From Roseovarius sp. (GTDB taxonomy: Bacteria; Pseudomonadota; Alphaproteobacteria; Rhodobacterales; Rhodobacteraceae), in the NCBI GenBank assembly GCA_014359765.1, contig JACIYT010000015.1:1-64000 (forward strand): DNA of 64,000 nt, in the 5' to 3' direction. Below the pieces are notes generated by a model that was not told the DNA's origin, did not search any database, and saw only the letters and a program-made list of their open reading frames with translations. Positions 16,659 through 25,103 of the stretch are shown piece by piece. A program made the translations under genes and the position numbers. Positions within the stretch are counted from its first letter, which is position 1; the number at the start of each line of letters is the position of its first letter.

Positions 16659-19600
16659 GTGCGCGGGCTCATCTCCGTCTTCACCCGCCACCGCACGGCG
16701 GCGAACCTGCTCCTGGTGCTGCTGGTGGCACTCGGCCTGCTGGCGGTGCCCAACATGCGGGCGCAGTTCTTTCCCGATGTGGTGATCGACAACATCACCG
16801 TCTCCGTCGCCTGGGAGGGGGCGAGCGCCGAGGACATGGACCGCGCCATCGTCCAGCTTGTCGAGCCGGCGCTGCTGGCCGTGGAGGGGGTGAGCCGCGC
16901 CCGCGCCACCTCGCGCGAGGCGAGCGCCAGCATCGTGCTCGAATTCGAACCCGGCTGGGACATGGGCCGCGCCGCCGACGAGGTGCAGGGCGCGCTCGAC
17001 CAGATCACCACCCTGCCCGAGGAGGCCGAAGAGCCCGTGGTGCGGCGCGGCGCCTGGCGCGACCGGGTGACCGACGTGGTGATCACCGGACCGATGGAGA
17101 CATTCGAGCTGGCGCGCATCGCCGACGATTTTGTCGCCCGGCTCCTTGCCCGCGGCGTGACCCGCGCCACGATCCGGGGCATGGCCGCGCCCGAGACGCT
17201 GGTCGAGGTTCCCGCGCAGGCGCTCATCGCCCATGACGTGACCATGGCCGAGATCGCCGCCGCCATCGCCGCGCGCGTCGATGCCGCCCCGGCAGGTGAC
17301 GTGACCGGGGCGAATGCGCGGCTCCGCACGGGCAGCCCGACGCGGGACGCGCTCGCGATCGCGGATATTGCGCTGCGCCTGACCCCCGACGGCGGCGCGC
17401 TCACCATCGGCGATCTGGCGACGGTGCGCAGCGGTGCCGCGGACCGGGGGATCGGCTATTTCGCGGGTGCGCATCCGGCGCTCGTCGTGCAGATCGACCG
17501 CGCGGCGCAGGGCGACACGCTGCGCATCCAGGCCGTCGTCGCGGAGGTCGCGGGCGAGATGCTGCGCGCGCTCCCCGAGGGTGTGGCGATGGATCTGGTG
17601 CGCACCCGCGCCGAGACGATCTCGGGGCGCATCGCGATGCTGCTCGAGAATGCCGCGATGGGGCTCGCCCTCGTGGTGGGGCTGCTGTTTCTCTTTCTCA
17701 ACGCGCGCACCGCGCTATGGGTGGCCGCGGGAATCCCGGTGGCGATGCTCGCGGCGCTGGCGTTGATGTATGCCGCGGGGCTCACGCTCAACATGATCTC
17801 GCTCTTCGCGCTGATCATCACGCTGGGGATCGTCGTCGATGATGCGATCGTCGTGGGCGAACATGCGGACGCCCGCCACCGCCGCCTCGGCGAGCCGCCC
17901 GTCATCGCCGCCGAGCGCGCGGCCGGGCGCATGGCACTGCCGGTCCTTGCCGCCGCGCTGACCACGCTCATCGCCTTTCTCGGTCTCGCGGTGATCGGCG
18001 GGCGGTTCGGCGATCTGATCTACGATCTGCCGTTCACCGTCATCGCCGTGCTGGTGGCAAGCCTCGTGGAATGTTTCCTGATCCTGCCCAACCACATGGC
18101 TCATGCGCTCGCGCATTCGGCGCGGGCGCATTGGTATGACTGGCCGAGCCGCATGGTCAATCGCGGTTTCACGGCCTTTCGCGACCGGGCCTTTCGCCCG
18201 CTCATGGGCCTCGTGATCCGGGCGCGCCATCTGGTCGCAGCCGGGGCGGTCGTGCTGCTGGCGATGCAGATCGGGGCGTTGCTGCGCGGCGACGTGGCCT
18301 GGCGGTTCTTCAACGCGCCCGAGCAGGGCACGGTCACCGGCAATTTCGCCATGGTTCCGGGGGCCACGCGGGCCGATACCCTGGCGCAGATGCGCGCGCT
18401 GCAAGAGGCGGTCGCGGCGCTCGGGGCCGAATACGAGGCGACGCACGGGCACAACCCCGTCACCCATGTCCTCGCGCAGGTGGGCGGCGCGGCGGGGCGC
18501 GGCATGGCCGGGGACGACACGCGCGACCCCGATCTCCTGGGGGGCATCTCGATCGAGCTGATCGACGCCGATCTGCGCCCCTATTCGAGCTTTGCCTTCG
18601 TCGCCGACCTGCAGGCGCGGGTGCCGCGCCTGCCGCTGACCGAGGAGCTGAGCTTTCGCGGCGCGCGCGCGGGTCCCGGCGGCGATGCGCTCGACATCGT
18701 GCTTCACGGGGCGGAGGCCGAGGTGCTCAAGACCGCCGCCGAGGCGCTCAAGGCCCGGCTGGCGCGTTTCCCCGAGGTCTCGGCGCTGGAGGACAACCTC
18801 CCCCGGGACAAGGCCGAGATGGTGCTCGAGCTGACCCCGCAGGGGCAGGCGCTCGGCTTTGCCATCGACGATCTGGGGCGCACCCTGCGCAACCGCGTGG
18901 GCGGCATCGAGGCGGCCAGCTATGCCGACGGGCCGCGCTCGGTCGCGATCCGGGTGGAACTTCCCGAAGCGGACCTGGCGGCGGATTTCCTCGAGACAAT
19001 GCAGCTGCGCGCCGCCTCCGGCCAGAGCGTGCCGCTCGCCGATATCGTGACCGTCACCACCCGCACCGGATTTGCCAGCGTGCGGCGCGAGAACGGGCTG
19101 CGCCATGTCAACGTGACCGGCGACATCTCCGAGGATGACCCCGGGCGCGCCGCCGAGATCACGCGCCTTCTGGAAACGGAGATCCTGCCCGGGATCGCCG
19201 AAATCCACCAGGTGGGCTATCGCATGGGCGGGCTTTCGGAACAGGAGGACGAGTTTCTCGCCGGCGCGCGGCTTGGCCTCATGCTGACATTGCTGGGTAT
19301 CTACCTCGTGCTGGCGCTCGTCTTCGCGAGCTGGACGCGACCGATGGTGATCATGGCGGTGATCCCCTTCGGCCTCGTGGGTGCGATCTGGGGGCACGCG
19401 CAATGGGACGTGCCCTTGTCGATGTTCTCGGTGGTGGGGCTGCTGGGGATGACCGGGATCATCATCAACGATTCGATCGTGCTCGTGACGGCGATCGACG
19501 AACATGCCGCGCGGCGCGGCCTGATCCCCGCCATCATCGAGGGCGCGGCAGACCGGCTTCGGCCGGTGCTGCTGACCACGCTGACCACGGTTCTGGGCCT

Positions 19601-20009
19601 TGCGCCGCTCCTCTTCGAGCGTTCCACCCAGGCGCAATTCCTCAAGCCCACGGTGATCACGCTGGTCTATGGCCTCGGCTTCGGCATGGTGCTGGTGCTT
19701 CTGGTGGTGCCGGCGCTCATCGCCATCGGGCGCGACCTGTCGCGGCCATTGCAGGCGCTGCGGCGGGGCTGGGGCGCGCCGGGGGTCGGGGTCGTGCTGC
19801 GCGGGGCGGCGGCGGCGCTGGCGCTGTGGTTCGCGGCGACGCTGGGATGGGTGCTGGTCACGGGCGCGCTGCCCGGCGCGCTGGCGCGCCTGCCGCTGGC
19901 GCCGCTGCCCGGCGCGCTGATGCTGTTCACGGCCGGCGCGGCGGGGCTTCTGGCGGCGCTGCTGGCGATCCTATCGCTTGCGCCCCGATCGCTCTTGCGC
20001 CGGTCCTGA
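16659..20009 (+). CDS. RND family efflux transporter permease (AcrB-like) with C-terminal extension
   Basis: Inner-membrane proton-driven pump (1116 aa). The start is a GTG at 16659 giving VRGLISVFTRHRTAANLLLV; the longer reading overlaps the adaptor tail. TM1 is at about residues 13-30, a porter domain follows, and TM4 carries the proton-relay pair in LGIVVDDAIVVGEHADARHR. The second half repeats the fold, with GMTGIIINDSIVLV and TTLTTVLGLAPLLFERSTQA. After the last normal helix there are about 75 extra residues with two further hydrophobic segments. Substrate unknown; the family exports drugs, detergents or lipophilic compounds. Confidence 0.93.
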   Translation: MRGLISVFTRHRTAANLLLVLLVALGLLAVPNMRAQFFPDVVIDNITVSVAWEGASAEDMDRAIVQLVEPALLAVEGVSRARATSREASASIVLEFEPGWDMGRAADEVQGALDQITTLPEEAEEPVVRRGAWRDRVTDVVITGPMETFELARIADDFVARLLARGVTRATIRGMAAPETLVEVPAQALIAHDVTMAEIAAAIAARVDAAPAGDVTGANARLRTGSPTRDALAIADIALRLTPDGGALTIGDLATVRSGAADRGIGYFAGAHPALVVQIDRAAQGDTLRIQAVVAEVAGEMLRALPEGVAMDLVRTRAETISGRIAMLLENAAMGLALVVGLLFLFLNARTALWVAAGIPVAMLAALALMYAAGLTLNMISLFALIITLGIVVDDAIVVGEHADARHRRLGEPPVIAAERAAGRMALPVLAAALTTLIAFLGLAVIGGRFGDLIYDLPFTVIAVLVASLVECFLILPNHMAHALAHSARAHWYDWPSRMVNRGFTAFRDRAFRPLMGLVIRARHLVAAGAVVLLAMQIGALLRGDVAWRFFNAPEQGTVTGNFAMVPGATRADTLAQMRALQEAVAALGAEYEATHGHNPVTHVLAQVGGAAGRGMAGDDTRDPDLLGGISIELIDADLRPYSSFAFVADLQARVPRLPLTEELSFRGARAGPGGDALDIVLHGAEAEVLKTAAEALKARLARFPEVSALEDNLPRDKAEMVLELTPQGQALGFAIDDLGRTLRNRVGGIEAASYADGPRSVAIRVELPEADLAADFLETMQLRAASGQSVPLADIVTVTTRTGFASVRRENGLRHVNVTGDISEDDPGRAAEITRLLETEILPGIAEIHQVGYRMGGLSEQEDEFLAGARLGLMLTLLGIYLVLALVFASWTRPMVIMAVIPFGLVGAIWGHAQWDVPLSMFSVVGLLGMTGIIINDSIVLVTAIDEHAARRGLIPAIIEGAADRLRPVLLTTLTTVLGLAPLLFERSTQAQFLKPTVITLVYGLGFGMVLVLLVVPALIAIGRDLSRPLQALRRGWGAPGVGVVLRGAAAALALWFAATLGWVLVTGALPGALARLPLAPLPGALMLFTAGAAGLLAALLAILSLAPRSLLRRS

Positions 20010-20030
20010 TCCGGCGCTACCCCTCCCACC

Positions 20031-20969
20031 ATGCGGATCCTGCGCGACTACAATTTTGCCACCGAGGCCGACCGGGGCGCCTCTGCCGCCATCGGCAATT
20101 TCGACGGCGTGCATCTCGGCCATCGTTCGGTGATCGAGCTCGCGCGCGAGGCCGGCGCCGCCATCGGCGCGCCGCTCGGGGTGCTCACCTTCGAGCCGCA
20201 CCCGCGCGAATTCTTCGTCCCCGACGCCCCGCCCTTTCGCCTGATGAGCGCCGAGGCACGCGCGCACCGGCTGGAAAAGCTCGGCGTCGAGCGGCTCTAT
20301 GAGCTCACCTTCGACGCCGCCCTTGCCGCCCTCAGCCCGCGGGCCTTCGCGCAGGAGATCCTTGCCGATGCGCTCGGCCTTGCCCATGTCGTCATCGGCG
20401 CGGATTTCTCGTTCGGCAAGGGGCGCGCGGGCAATGCCGCGATGCTCGAGGCGTTCGGCGCCGAGATGGGCTTTGGCGTCACGATTGCCCGGCTCCTCGA
20501 GGGCGAGGGCGGGCGCGTCTCCTCCACCGCGATCAGGGCGGCGCTGAGCGAGGGCCGCCCGCGCGACGCCGCCGCCATGCTCGGCCACTGGCACCGGATC
20601 GAGGGGCCGGTGGTGGGCGGCGCGCGGCGCGGGCGCACCCTCGGCTATCCCACGGCCAACATGTCCATCGCCGGGCTGCACCCGCCGCGTTTCGGCGTCT
20701 ATGCGGTGCTGGTCGATGTGCTCGACGGGCCGCACCGGGGGGCCTATCACGGTGCCGCCTCGCTCGGGCTGCGACCGATGTTCGCGGGTGAGGAGCCCAA
20801 TCTCGAAACCTTTCTCTTCGACTTTTCCGGCGATCTCTACGGCGCGCATCTCTCGGTGGGCCTGGTCGAATATCTCCGCCCCGAGGCGACATTCCCGAGC
20901 CTCGCGGCCTTCATCGCGCAGATGGACGCCGATTGCGCCCGCGCGCGGACCATCCTGGCCGCGACATGA
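20031..20969 (+). CDS. ribF: Bifunctional riboflavin kinase / FMN adenylyltransferase
   Basis: Makes FMN then FAD from riboflavin (312 aa). The N-terminal nucleotidyltransferase part shows AAIGNFDGVHLGHRSVIELA, LTFEPHPREFF, VIGADFSFGKGRAGNAAML and RVSSTAIRAALSEGRP; the C-terminal flavokinase part (from about 185) shows GRTLGYPTANMSI, FGVYAVLVDV, ASLGLRPMFAGEEPNLETFL and the closing FIAQMDADCARAR. The stop overlaps the start of the next gene (ATGA). Lies just behind the RND pump with a 21-bp gap. Confidence 0.96.
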   Translation: MRILRDYNFATEADRGASAAIGNFDGVHLGHRSVIELAREAGAAIGAPLGVLTFEPHPREFFVPDAPPFRLMSAEARAHRLEKLGVERLYELTFDAALAALSPRAFAQEILADALGLAHVVIGADFSFGKGRAGNAAMLEAFGAEMGFGVTIARLLEGEGGRVSSTAIRAALSEGRPRDAAAMLGHWHRIEGPVVGGARRGRTLGYPTANMSIAGLHPPRFGVYAVLVDVLDGPHRGAYHGAASLGLRPMFAGEEPNLETFLFDFSGDLYGAHLSVGLVEYLRPEATFPSLAAFIAQMDADCARARTILAAT

Positions 20970-21439
20970 GCGATCCCATCGACCGCACCGGCCTCAGCCC
21001 CCGTTACTGGGAAACCACCCCGCTTGCCCGCATGACGCAGGCGGAATGGGAGGCGCTCTGCGACGGATGCGGCAAATGCTGCATGAACAAGCTCGAGGAT
21101 GACGAGACCGGCGAGGTCGCATTCACCCGCGTGGCCTGTCGGCTCTTTGACGACACGACCTGTCGCTGCGGGCAATATCCGATCCGGCATCGGTTCGTGC
21201 CGGAATGTATCACGTTGAAGCCCCACACCATCGACCGCCACGCCTACTGGCTGCCCGAGACCTGCGCCTACAAGCTGCTGCACCAGGGCCGGCCGCTGCC
21301 CGACTGGCACCCGCTGATTTCCGGCACGCCCCAGAGCGTGCATGATGCGGGCGTGTCGATGCAACACCGCACCCTGCCCGAACACGAGGTCCCCGAAGAG
21401 GACTGGGAGGACCACATCATCGAGGAGCCGCTGCCATGA
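20966..21439 (+). CDS. YcgN/UPF0260 family cysteine-cluster protein
   Basis: Soluble protein (157 aa) of the YkgJ/YcgN cysteine-cluster group, presumed to bind metal or an Fe-S centre. The Cys motif is CDGCGKCCMNKLEDDETGEV (residues about 32-51), with further Cys in VACRLFDDTTCRCGQYPIR and VPECITLKP. It starts at an ATG overlapping the ribF stop and its stop overlaps the next gene, so it is coupled on both sides. Biochemical role unknown; identification is by the conserved Cys spacing and length. Confidence 0.9.
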   Translation: MSDPIDRTGLSPRYWETTPLARMTQAEWEALCDGCGKCCMNKLEDDETGEVAFTRVACRLFDDTTCRCGQYPIRHRFVPECITLKPHTIDRHAYWLPETCAYKLLHQGRPLPDWHPLISGTPQSVHDAGVSMQHRTLPEHEVPEEDWEDHIIEEPLP

Positions 21440-22482
21440 ATTTCGCCTCCGACAATGCCGGACCCGCCCTGCCGCAGGTCATGCAGGCGATGATCGCCGC
21501 CAATGAGGGATTCATGCCGTCCTATGGCGAGGAGGCCCTCATGGATCAGGTGCGCGACCGGCTGCGCGCGCTGTTCGAGGCGCCGCAGGCCAGTGTCTAT
21601 CTCGTGGCCACGGGCACGGCGGCCAATGCGCTGGCGCTCGCCACGCTGTCGCAGCCCTGGCAGACGGTATTCTGCACCCCGCTCGCGCATATCCATGTGG
21701 ACGAGTGCAACGCGCCGGAATTCTTCACCGGCGGCGCCAAGCTGAGCCTTGCGGGCGAGGGCGACAAGATGACCCCCGAGGCGCTTCTGGCCGCCTTCGC
21801 CGCCTGGCGCGAGGGCGACGTGCACAATCCCCAGCGCGGGCCGCTCGCGCTGACGCAGGCGACGGAACGCGGGCGGCTCTATACCTGCGCCGAGATCGCC
21901 GCGCTCTGCGATGTGGCGCGCGCCCATGCGATGCCCGCCTATCTCGACGGGGCGCGCCTTGCCAATGCCATCGTGGCGCTCGGCTGCACGCCTGCCGAGA
22001 TGACCTGGCGCGCGGGCATCGACGCGGTGAGCTTTGGCGGCACCAAGAACGGCTGCGTGGGGGTGGAGGCGGTGATCTTCTTTTCCCCCGAGAACGCCTG
22101 GGAATTCGAGCTGCGGCGCAAGCGCGCGGCGCATCTGGTGTCCAAGCACCGGTTCCTGTCGGCGCAGATGCTGGGCTATCTGGAGGGCGACGCCTGGCGC
22201 GACGCCGCCCGCGCGGCCAATGCGCGCGCGGCCCGTCTGGCGGCGGGGCTGCGCAGGCTGCCGCAGGCGCGCCTTGCCTGCGAACCCGAGGTCAACATGA
22301 TCTTTGCCCGCCTGCCCCGCGCCACCCATCGGCGGCTGCGCGCGGCGGGGGCGCGCTATGCGCTCCACGAAGGACCGCTCGACACGGGCCCCGACGAGAC
22401 GCCGCTCCTGGCGCGCTTCGTCTGCGACTGGTCGATCGAGGAGGCCGAGATCGACCGCTTTCTGGAGATTGTGGCAGGCTGA
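21436..22482 (+). CDS. Low-specificity threonine aldolase / beta-eliminating lyase
   Basis: PLP-dependent fold-type I enzyme (348 aa) cleaving threonine or allo-threonine to glycine and acetaldehyde. Seen: NFASDNAGPALPQVMQAM at the start, YGEEALMDQVRDRLRALFE, VATGTAANALALA, LDGARLANAIVALG (Asp for the PLP ring) and SFGGTKNGCVGVEAVIFF with the Schiff-base Lys. It is ATGA-coupled to the cysteine-cluster gene. GntR/LysR regulators are not nearby. Broad specificity is a family inference. Confidence 0.92.
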   Translation: MNFASDNAGPALPQVMQAMIAANEGFMPSYGEEALMDQVRDRLRALFEAPQASVYLVATGTAANALALATLSQPWQTVFCTPLAHIHVDECNAPEFFTGGAKLSLAGEGDKMTPEALLAAFAAWREGDVHNPQRGPLALTQATERGRLYTCAEIAALCDVARAHAMPAYLDGARLANAIVALGCTPAEMTWRAGIDAVSFGGTKNGCVGVEAVIFFSPENAWEFELRRKRAAHLVSKHRFLSAQMLGYLEGDAWRDAARAANARAARLAAGLRRLPQARLACEPEVNMIFARLPRATHRRLRAAGARYALHEGPLDTGPDETPLLARFVCDWSIEEAEIDRFLEIVAG

Positions 22483-22581
22483 GGGCAAGATCACGGCACG
22501 CCACGGCCCGATTGCACCAGGCGGACGCACCGGCCCGCGCCGCAGCCCCTGCCAGAGCCGCATTTCCCGCAGCCGAATCCC

Positions 22582-22610
22582 TTGACGCCCCGCGGCTTTG
22601 CGCCTAAAGA
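22582..22610 (+). promoter_or_regulatory. Putative sigma-70 promoter of rpmB
   Basis: TTGACG (22582-22587), 17-bp spacer, TAAAGA (22605-22610). The predicted start near 22617 gives a leader of about 90 nt before rpmB. Good consensus match in the only gap ahead of the gene. Confidence 0.65.
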
Positions 22611-22705
22611 CCGCTGACGGAATTCGGGGCGCTGCCTGGGGCGGTGCCCGTTTGTGTTGAGACAGGGCCTGCACGCGCCCTCACCCAGAAGACGAGGATG
22701 ACCCC

Positions 22706-22996
22706 ATGTCGCGCCGCTGCGAACTGACCGGAAAAGGCCCGATGGTTGGCAACAACTCCAGCCACGCCAACAACAAGACCAAGCGTCGGTATCTGCCGAA
22801 CCTCAATGATGTGACGCTGCAATCCGAGACGCTCGGGCGCGGCATCAGGCTGCGTATCTCGGCCCATGCCCTGCGCAGCGTCGATCATCGCGGCGGGCTC
22901 GACGCCTTCCTGGCCAAGGCCCGGGACGAGGAACTGTCGCCGAACGCCCTCAAGGTCAAGAAGGAGATCGCCCGCGCCCAGGCCGCCAACGCCTGA
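22706..22996 (+). CDS. rpmB: 50S ribosomal protein L28
   Basis: Large-subunit protein (96 aa) recognised from [40 protein letters not shown] and the basic, Ala-rich C-terminus. The long C-terminal extension relative to gammaproteobacterial L28 is normal for alphaproteobacteria. Single-gene transcript: promoter at 22582-22610 and a strong terminator at 23023-23061. Confidence 0.97.
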   Translation: MSRRCELTGKGPMVGNNSSHANNKTKRRYLPNLNDVTLQSETLGRGIRLRISAHALRSVDHRGGLDAFLAKARDEELSPNALKVKKEIARAQAANA

Positions 22997-23022
22997 GCCG
23001 CCCGGTCGCTCCCGAAACACGA

Positions 23023-23061
23023 AAACAGCCCCGCCGCGACCCGGCGGGGCTGTTTCCTTTT
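23023..23061 (+). terminator. Rho-independent terminator of rpmB
   Basis: Perfect 14-bp stem AAACAGCCCCGCCG (23023-23036) with CGGCGGGGCTGTTT (23042-23055), 5-nt loop, then CCTTTT. Being A/T-flanked on both sides it may work in either direction. Starts 26 bases after the rpmB stop. Confidence 0.95.
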
Positions 23062-23104
23062 GTCGCTTGGCAGAGCGGCGCGCGCGGGCCTATACCTTTG
23101 GGCA

Positions 23105-23452
23105 ATGATCCGCCTGCGCCCCCTCACGGCCCTCGGCCTCTGCGTCCTTGTGGCGCTGACCAGCGTCACGCTCGCCGTGGCGCGCGGCACGCCGCAGCCC
23201 GTGGGGCAGATCGTGCTCTGCACCGGCGAAGGCACGCGCAGCGTGTTCATCGGCGCGGATGGCGCGCCGGTTCCCGCGCCGCATGTCTGCCCCGATTGCC
23301 TGCCCGCCTTCCACGCCACCGCGCCGCAGGATGCGCTGCCGCTGCGCCACGAACCCCTGTCCGATGCGCTCTACCCCCTCGCCGGGGCCAGCCACGTCAC
23401 CACCCCGCCGCCGCCCCCACTGCGCGCCCGCGCCCCGCCCCTGCCGGTCTGA
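23105..23452 (+). CDS. DUF2946-like secreted or membrane protein
   Basis: Protein of 115 aa with an N-terminal hydrophobic segment (residues about 5-21), then a short region with three Cys: VLCTGEGTRSVFIGADGAPV followed by PHVCPDCLPAF, and a Pro-rich tail (TTPPPPPLRARAPPLP). The pattern resembles DUF2946 proteins, which are often encoded beside copper chaperones and outer-membrane receptors. It precedes a PCu(A)C gene by 35 bp, in line with a role in copper handling, which is an inference from context. No ribosome-binding site is obvious before the ATG at 23105. Confidence 0.65.
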   Translation: MIRLRPLTALGLCVLVALTSVTLAVARGTPQPVGQIVLCTGEGTRSVFIGADGAPVPAPHVCPDCLPAFHATAPQDALPLRHEPLSDALYPLAGASHVTTPPPPPLRARAPPLPV

Positions 23453-23487
23453 TCCCCTCACTCACCATTCAGATCCGAAGGAGCGAC

Positions 23488-23961
23488 ATGATGTCCCTGA
23501 AACTCACCCTCGCCGCCACGCTCGGCCTTGCCCTCGCCTCCCCTGCCCTCGCGCAGGAAATCCACATCCTCGATCCCTATGCCCGCGCCGCCAGCCCGAA
23601 TGCGGCGAGCGGGGCGGCCTTCATGCTGATCGAGAATATCGGCGATGCCGATGACCGGCTGGTCGGGGCGGCCTCTCCCGCGGCCCGGGTCGTGGAACTG
23701 CACACCCATCGCGAGGAGAACGGCGTGATGAAGATGGTCGCCGTCGAAGAGGGCTTCGCGCTGCCCGCAGGCGAGACCCTCGTGCTCGAACGCGGCGGAC
23801 ATCACGTGATGTTCATGGGCCTCACCGAGCCCTTCGAGGAGGGCAAGGTGATCCCGCTGACCCTCGCGTTCGAGAAATCCGGCGAAATCACCGTCGATGT
23901 GCCCGTGGACCTCACCCGCCAGCCCGAAGGCCACGGCCACGCTCACGGTCACGGCAACTGA
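23488..23961 (+). CDS. Periplasmic copper chaperone PCu(A)C
   Basis: Secreted copper(I) chaperone (157 aa) of the family that supplies the CuA or CuB site of cytochrome oxidase. The signal peptide ends at ALA-QEI (about residue 24). The metal site is visible as H-x10-M in ELHTHREENGVMKM and HHVMFMGL, the H(M)x10Mx21HxM pattern. The tail GHGHAHGHGN adds a His-rich stretch that could bind more metal. Two ATGs are adjacent (23488, 23491); AAGGAG spacing favours the second. The last 13 bases overlap the convergent cobB gene. Confidence 0.93.
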   Translation: MMSLKLTLAATLGLALASPALAQEIHILDPYARAASPNAASGAAFMLIENIGDADDRLVGAASPAARVVELHTHREENGVMKMVAVEEGFALPAGETLVLERGGHHVMFMGLTEPFEEGKVIPLTLAFEKSGEITVDVPVDLTRQPEGHGHAHGHGN

Positions 23962-24653
23962 GCCTCGCCAAGGAGCCCGGCAACCCAGCCGGGCACCACC
24001 TCCGAGGCGCGCCCCCGCAGCGCCTCGTGAAAATCCCCCGCCACCGCCGAGGGCTCGGGGTTGATCTCGACGCAATGCGCACCTGCACGCGCCGCCGTCT
24101 CGGCGAATCCCGCGGCAGGCCAGACCTGCCCCGACGTGCCGATCGCGGCAAAGAGCCGCGCCGCCGCCAGATGGCCCATGATCTCGTCCATCCGGTAGGG
24201 GATTTCGCCGAACCAGACCACATCGGGGCGACAGGCGCGGGCGCGACACCGCGGGCAGGCATCCTGCCCGGACATCTCCGCAGGAGCCTGCCAGCGATGC
24301 CCGCAAGCCGCACAGAGCGCGCGCGCCAGTTCCCCGTGCATGTGGATCACGCGGCGGCTGCCCGCCGCCTCGTGCAAGGCGTCCACGTTCTGCGTGACGA
24401 TCACCACCTCGCCGCGATGCGCCGCCTGCAGACGCGCAAGCGCGACATGCGCCGCATTGGGCCGCGCACGGGCGGCCATCGCCCGACGCGCATTGTAGAA
24501 CCGATGCGCGCGCGCGGGATCGCGGGCAAAGCCCTCGGGCGTGGCGACATCCTCGATCCGATGCTCGGACCAGATCCCGCCCGCATCGCGGAACGTGCCC
24601 AGCCCGCTCTCGGCGGAAATCCCCGCGCCGGTGAGAATGACGATCCTGTCCAT
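23949..24653 (-). CDS. cobB: NAD-dependent protein deacylase, sirtuin class III (CobB)
   Basis: Sirtuin (234 aa) removing acyl groups from lysines with NAD. Motifs: GAGISAESGLGTFRDAGGIW (9-28), TQNVD (87-91), HGEL with catalytic His106, and a zinc site CAAC (C114, C117) with CPRC (C133, C136). FYNAR gives Y53 and R56, the Tyr/Arg pair that marks desuccinylase/demalonylase types such as SIRT5 and E. coli CobB. The ATG at 24653 is chosen over an upstream one. Its 3' end overlaps the convergent copper-chaperone gene by 13 bp. Confidence 0.95.
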   Translation of the reverse strand: MDRIVILTGAGISAESGLGTFRDAGGIWSEHRIEDVATPEGFARDPARAHRFYNARRAMAARARPNAAHVALARLQAAHRGEVVIVTQNVDALHEAAGSRRVIHMHGELARALCAACGHRWQAPAEMSGQDACPRCRARACRPDVVWFGEIPYRMDEIMGHLAAARLFAAIGTSGQVWPAAGFAETAARAGAHCVEINPEPSAVAGDFHEALRGRASEVVPGWVAGLLGEAQLP

Positions 24654-24767
24654 CGCGCCCCCCCTGTCGCCTCGTGCCAACGCCCCGGAGCCCGGCCCAC
24701 CGGAATTTCTCCGAAATTCCTGTCAGGAAAATTCCTGAATTTTCCTGCCCCCATCCCCGGCGGCACG

Positions 24768-25103
24768 CTAGCCGGTCGCGCGACCGCCGATCCGGTCGAG
24801 ATGCGTCCGCAGGTGCTCGGCCTCGTAACGGGCCTCGCGCAATCCCTCCATGGTGGCGGCCAGCTCCGCCTCGGCCTGGCTGAGCTGATTGGTCAGTTCC
24901 GCCTCGCGCTGTTGCAGATAGGTGATGGCCTCGTCGCGGGCCTCCTCGGCCTCGTGCAATTCCTGCGCCAGCCGCTCCAGCTCGCCCACATCGGAGGCCG
25001 CCACCCGCACGAAGCGGTGCACCAGCCAGTTCGCGAACCATCCCATGCAGAAGGCCACGAACAGAACGATGGCAGTCACGATGATGAATTCAGTCCTGTT
25101 CAT
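24768..25103 (-). CDS. Membrane-anchored coiled-coil protein, unknown function
   Basis: Protein of 111 aa: one transmembrane helix at residues about 6-23 (EFIIVTAIVLFVAFCMGWFA), then a long Glu/Ala/Arg-rich coiled coil (about 40-105). The start ATG at 25103 lies inside the end of the OmpA-family gene, overlapping it by 14 bp, so the two are coupled. I recognise no family beyond similarity in form to small envelope scaffold proteins. It may help anchor or space its OmpA-like partner. Confidence 0.75.
   Translation of the reverse strand: MNRTEFIIVTAIVLFVAFCMGWFANWLVHRFVRVAASDVGELERLAQELHEAEEARDEAITYLQQREAELTNQLSQAEAELAATMEGLREARYEAEHLRTHLDRIGGRATG

Noticed and set aside
15212..19637. Long minus-strand frames (up to 731 codons) over the RND efflux genes
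   Set aside because: Antisense to well-supported adaptor and pump genes; long open frames on the opposite strand are expected at this G+C content.
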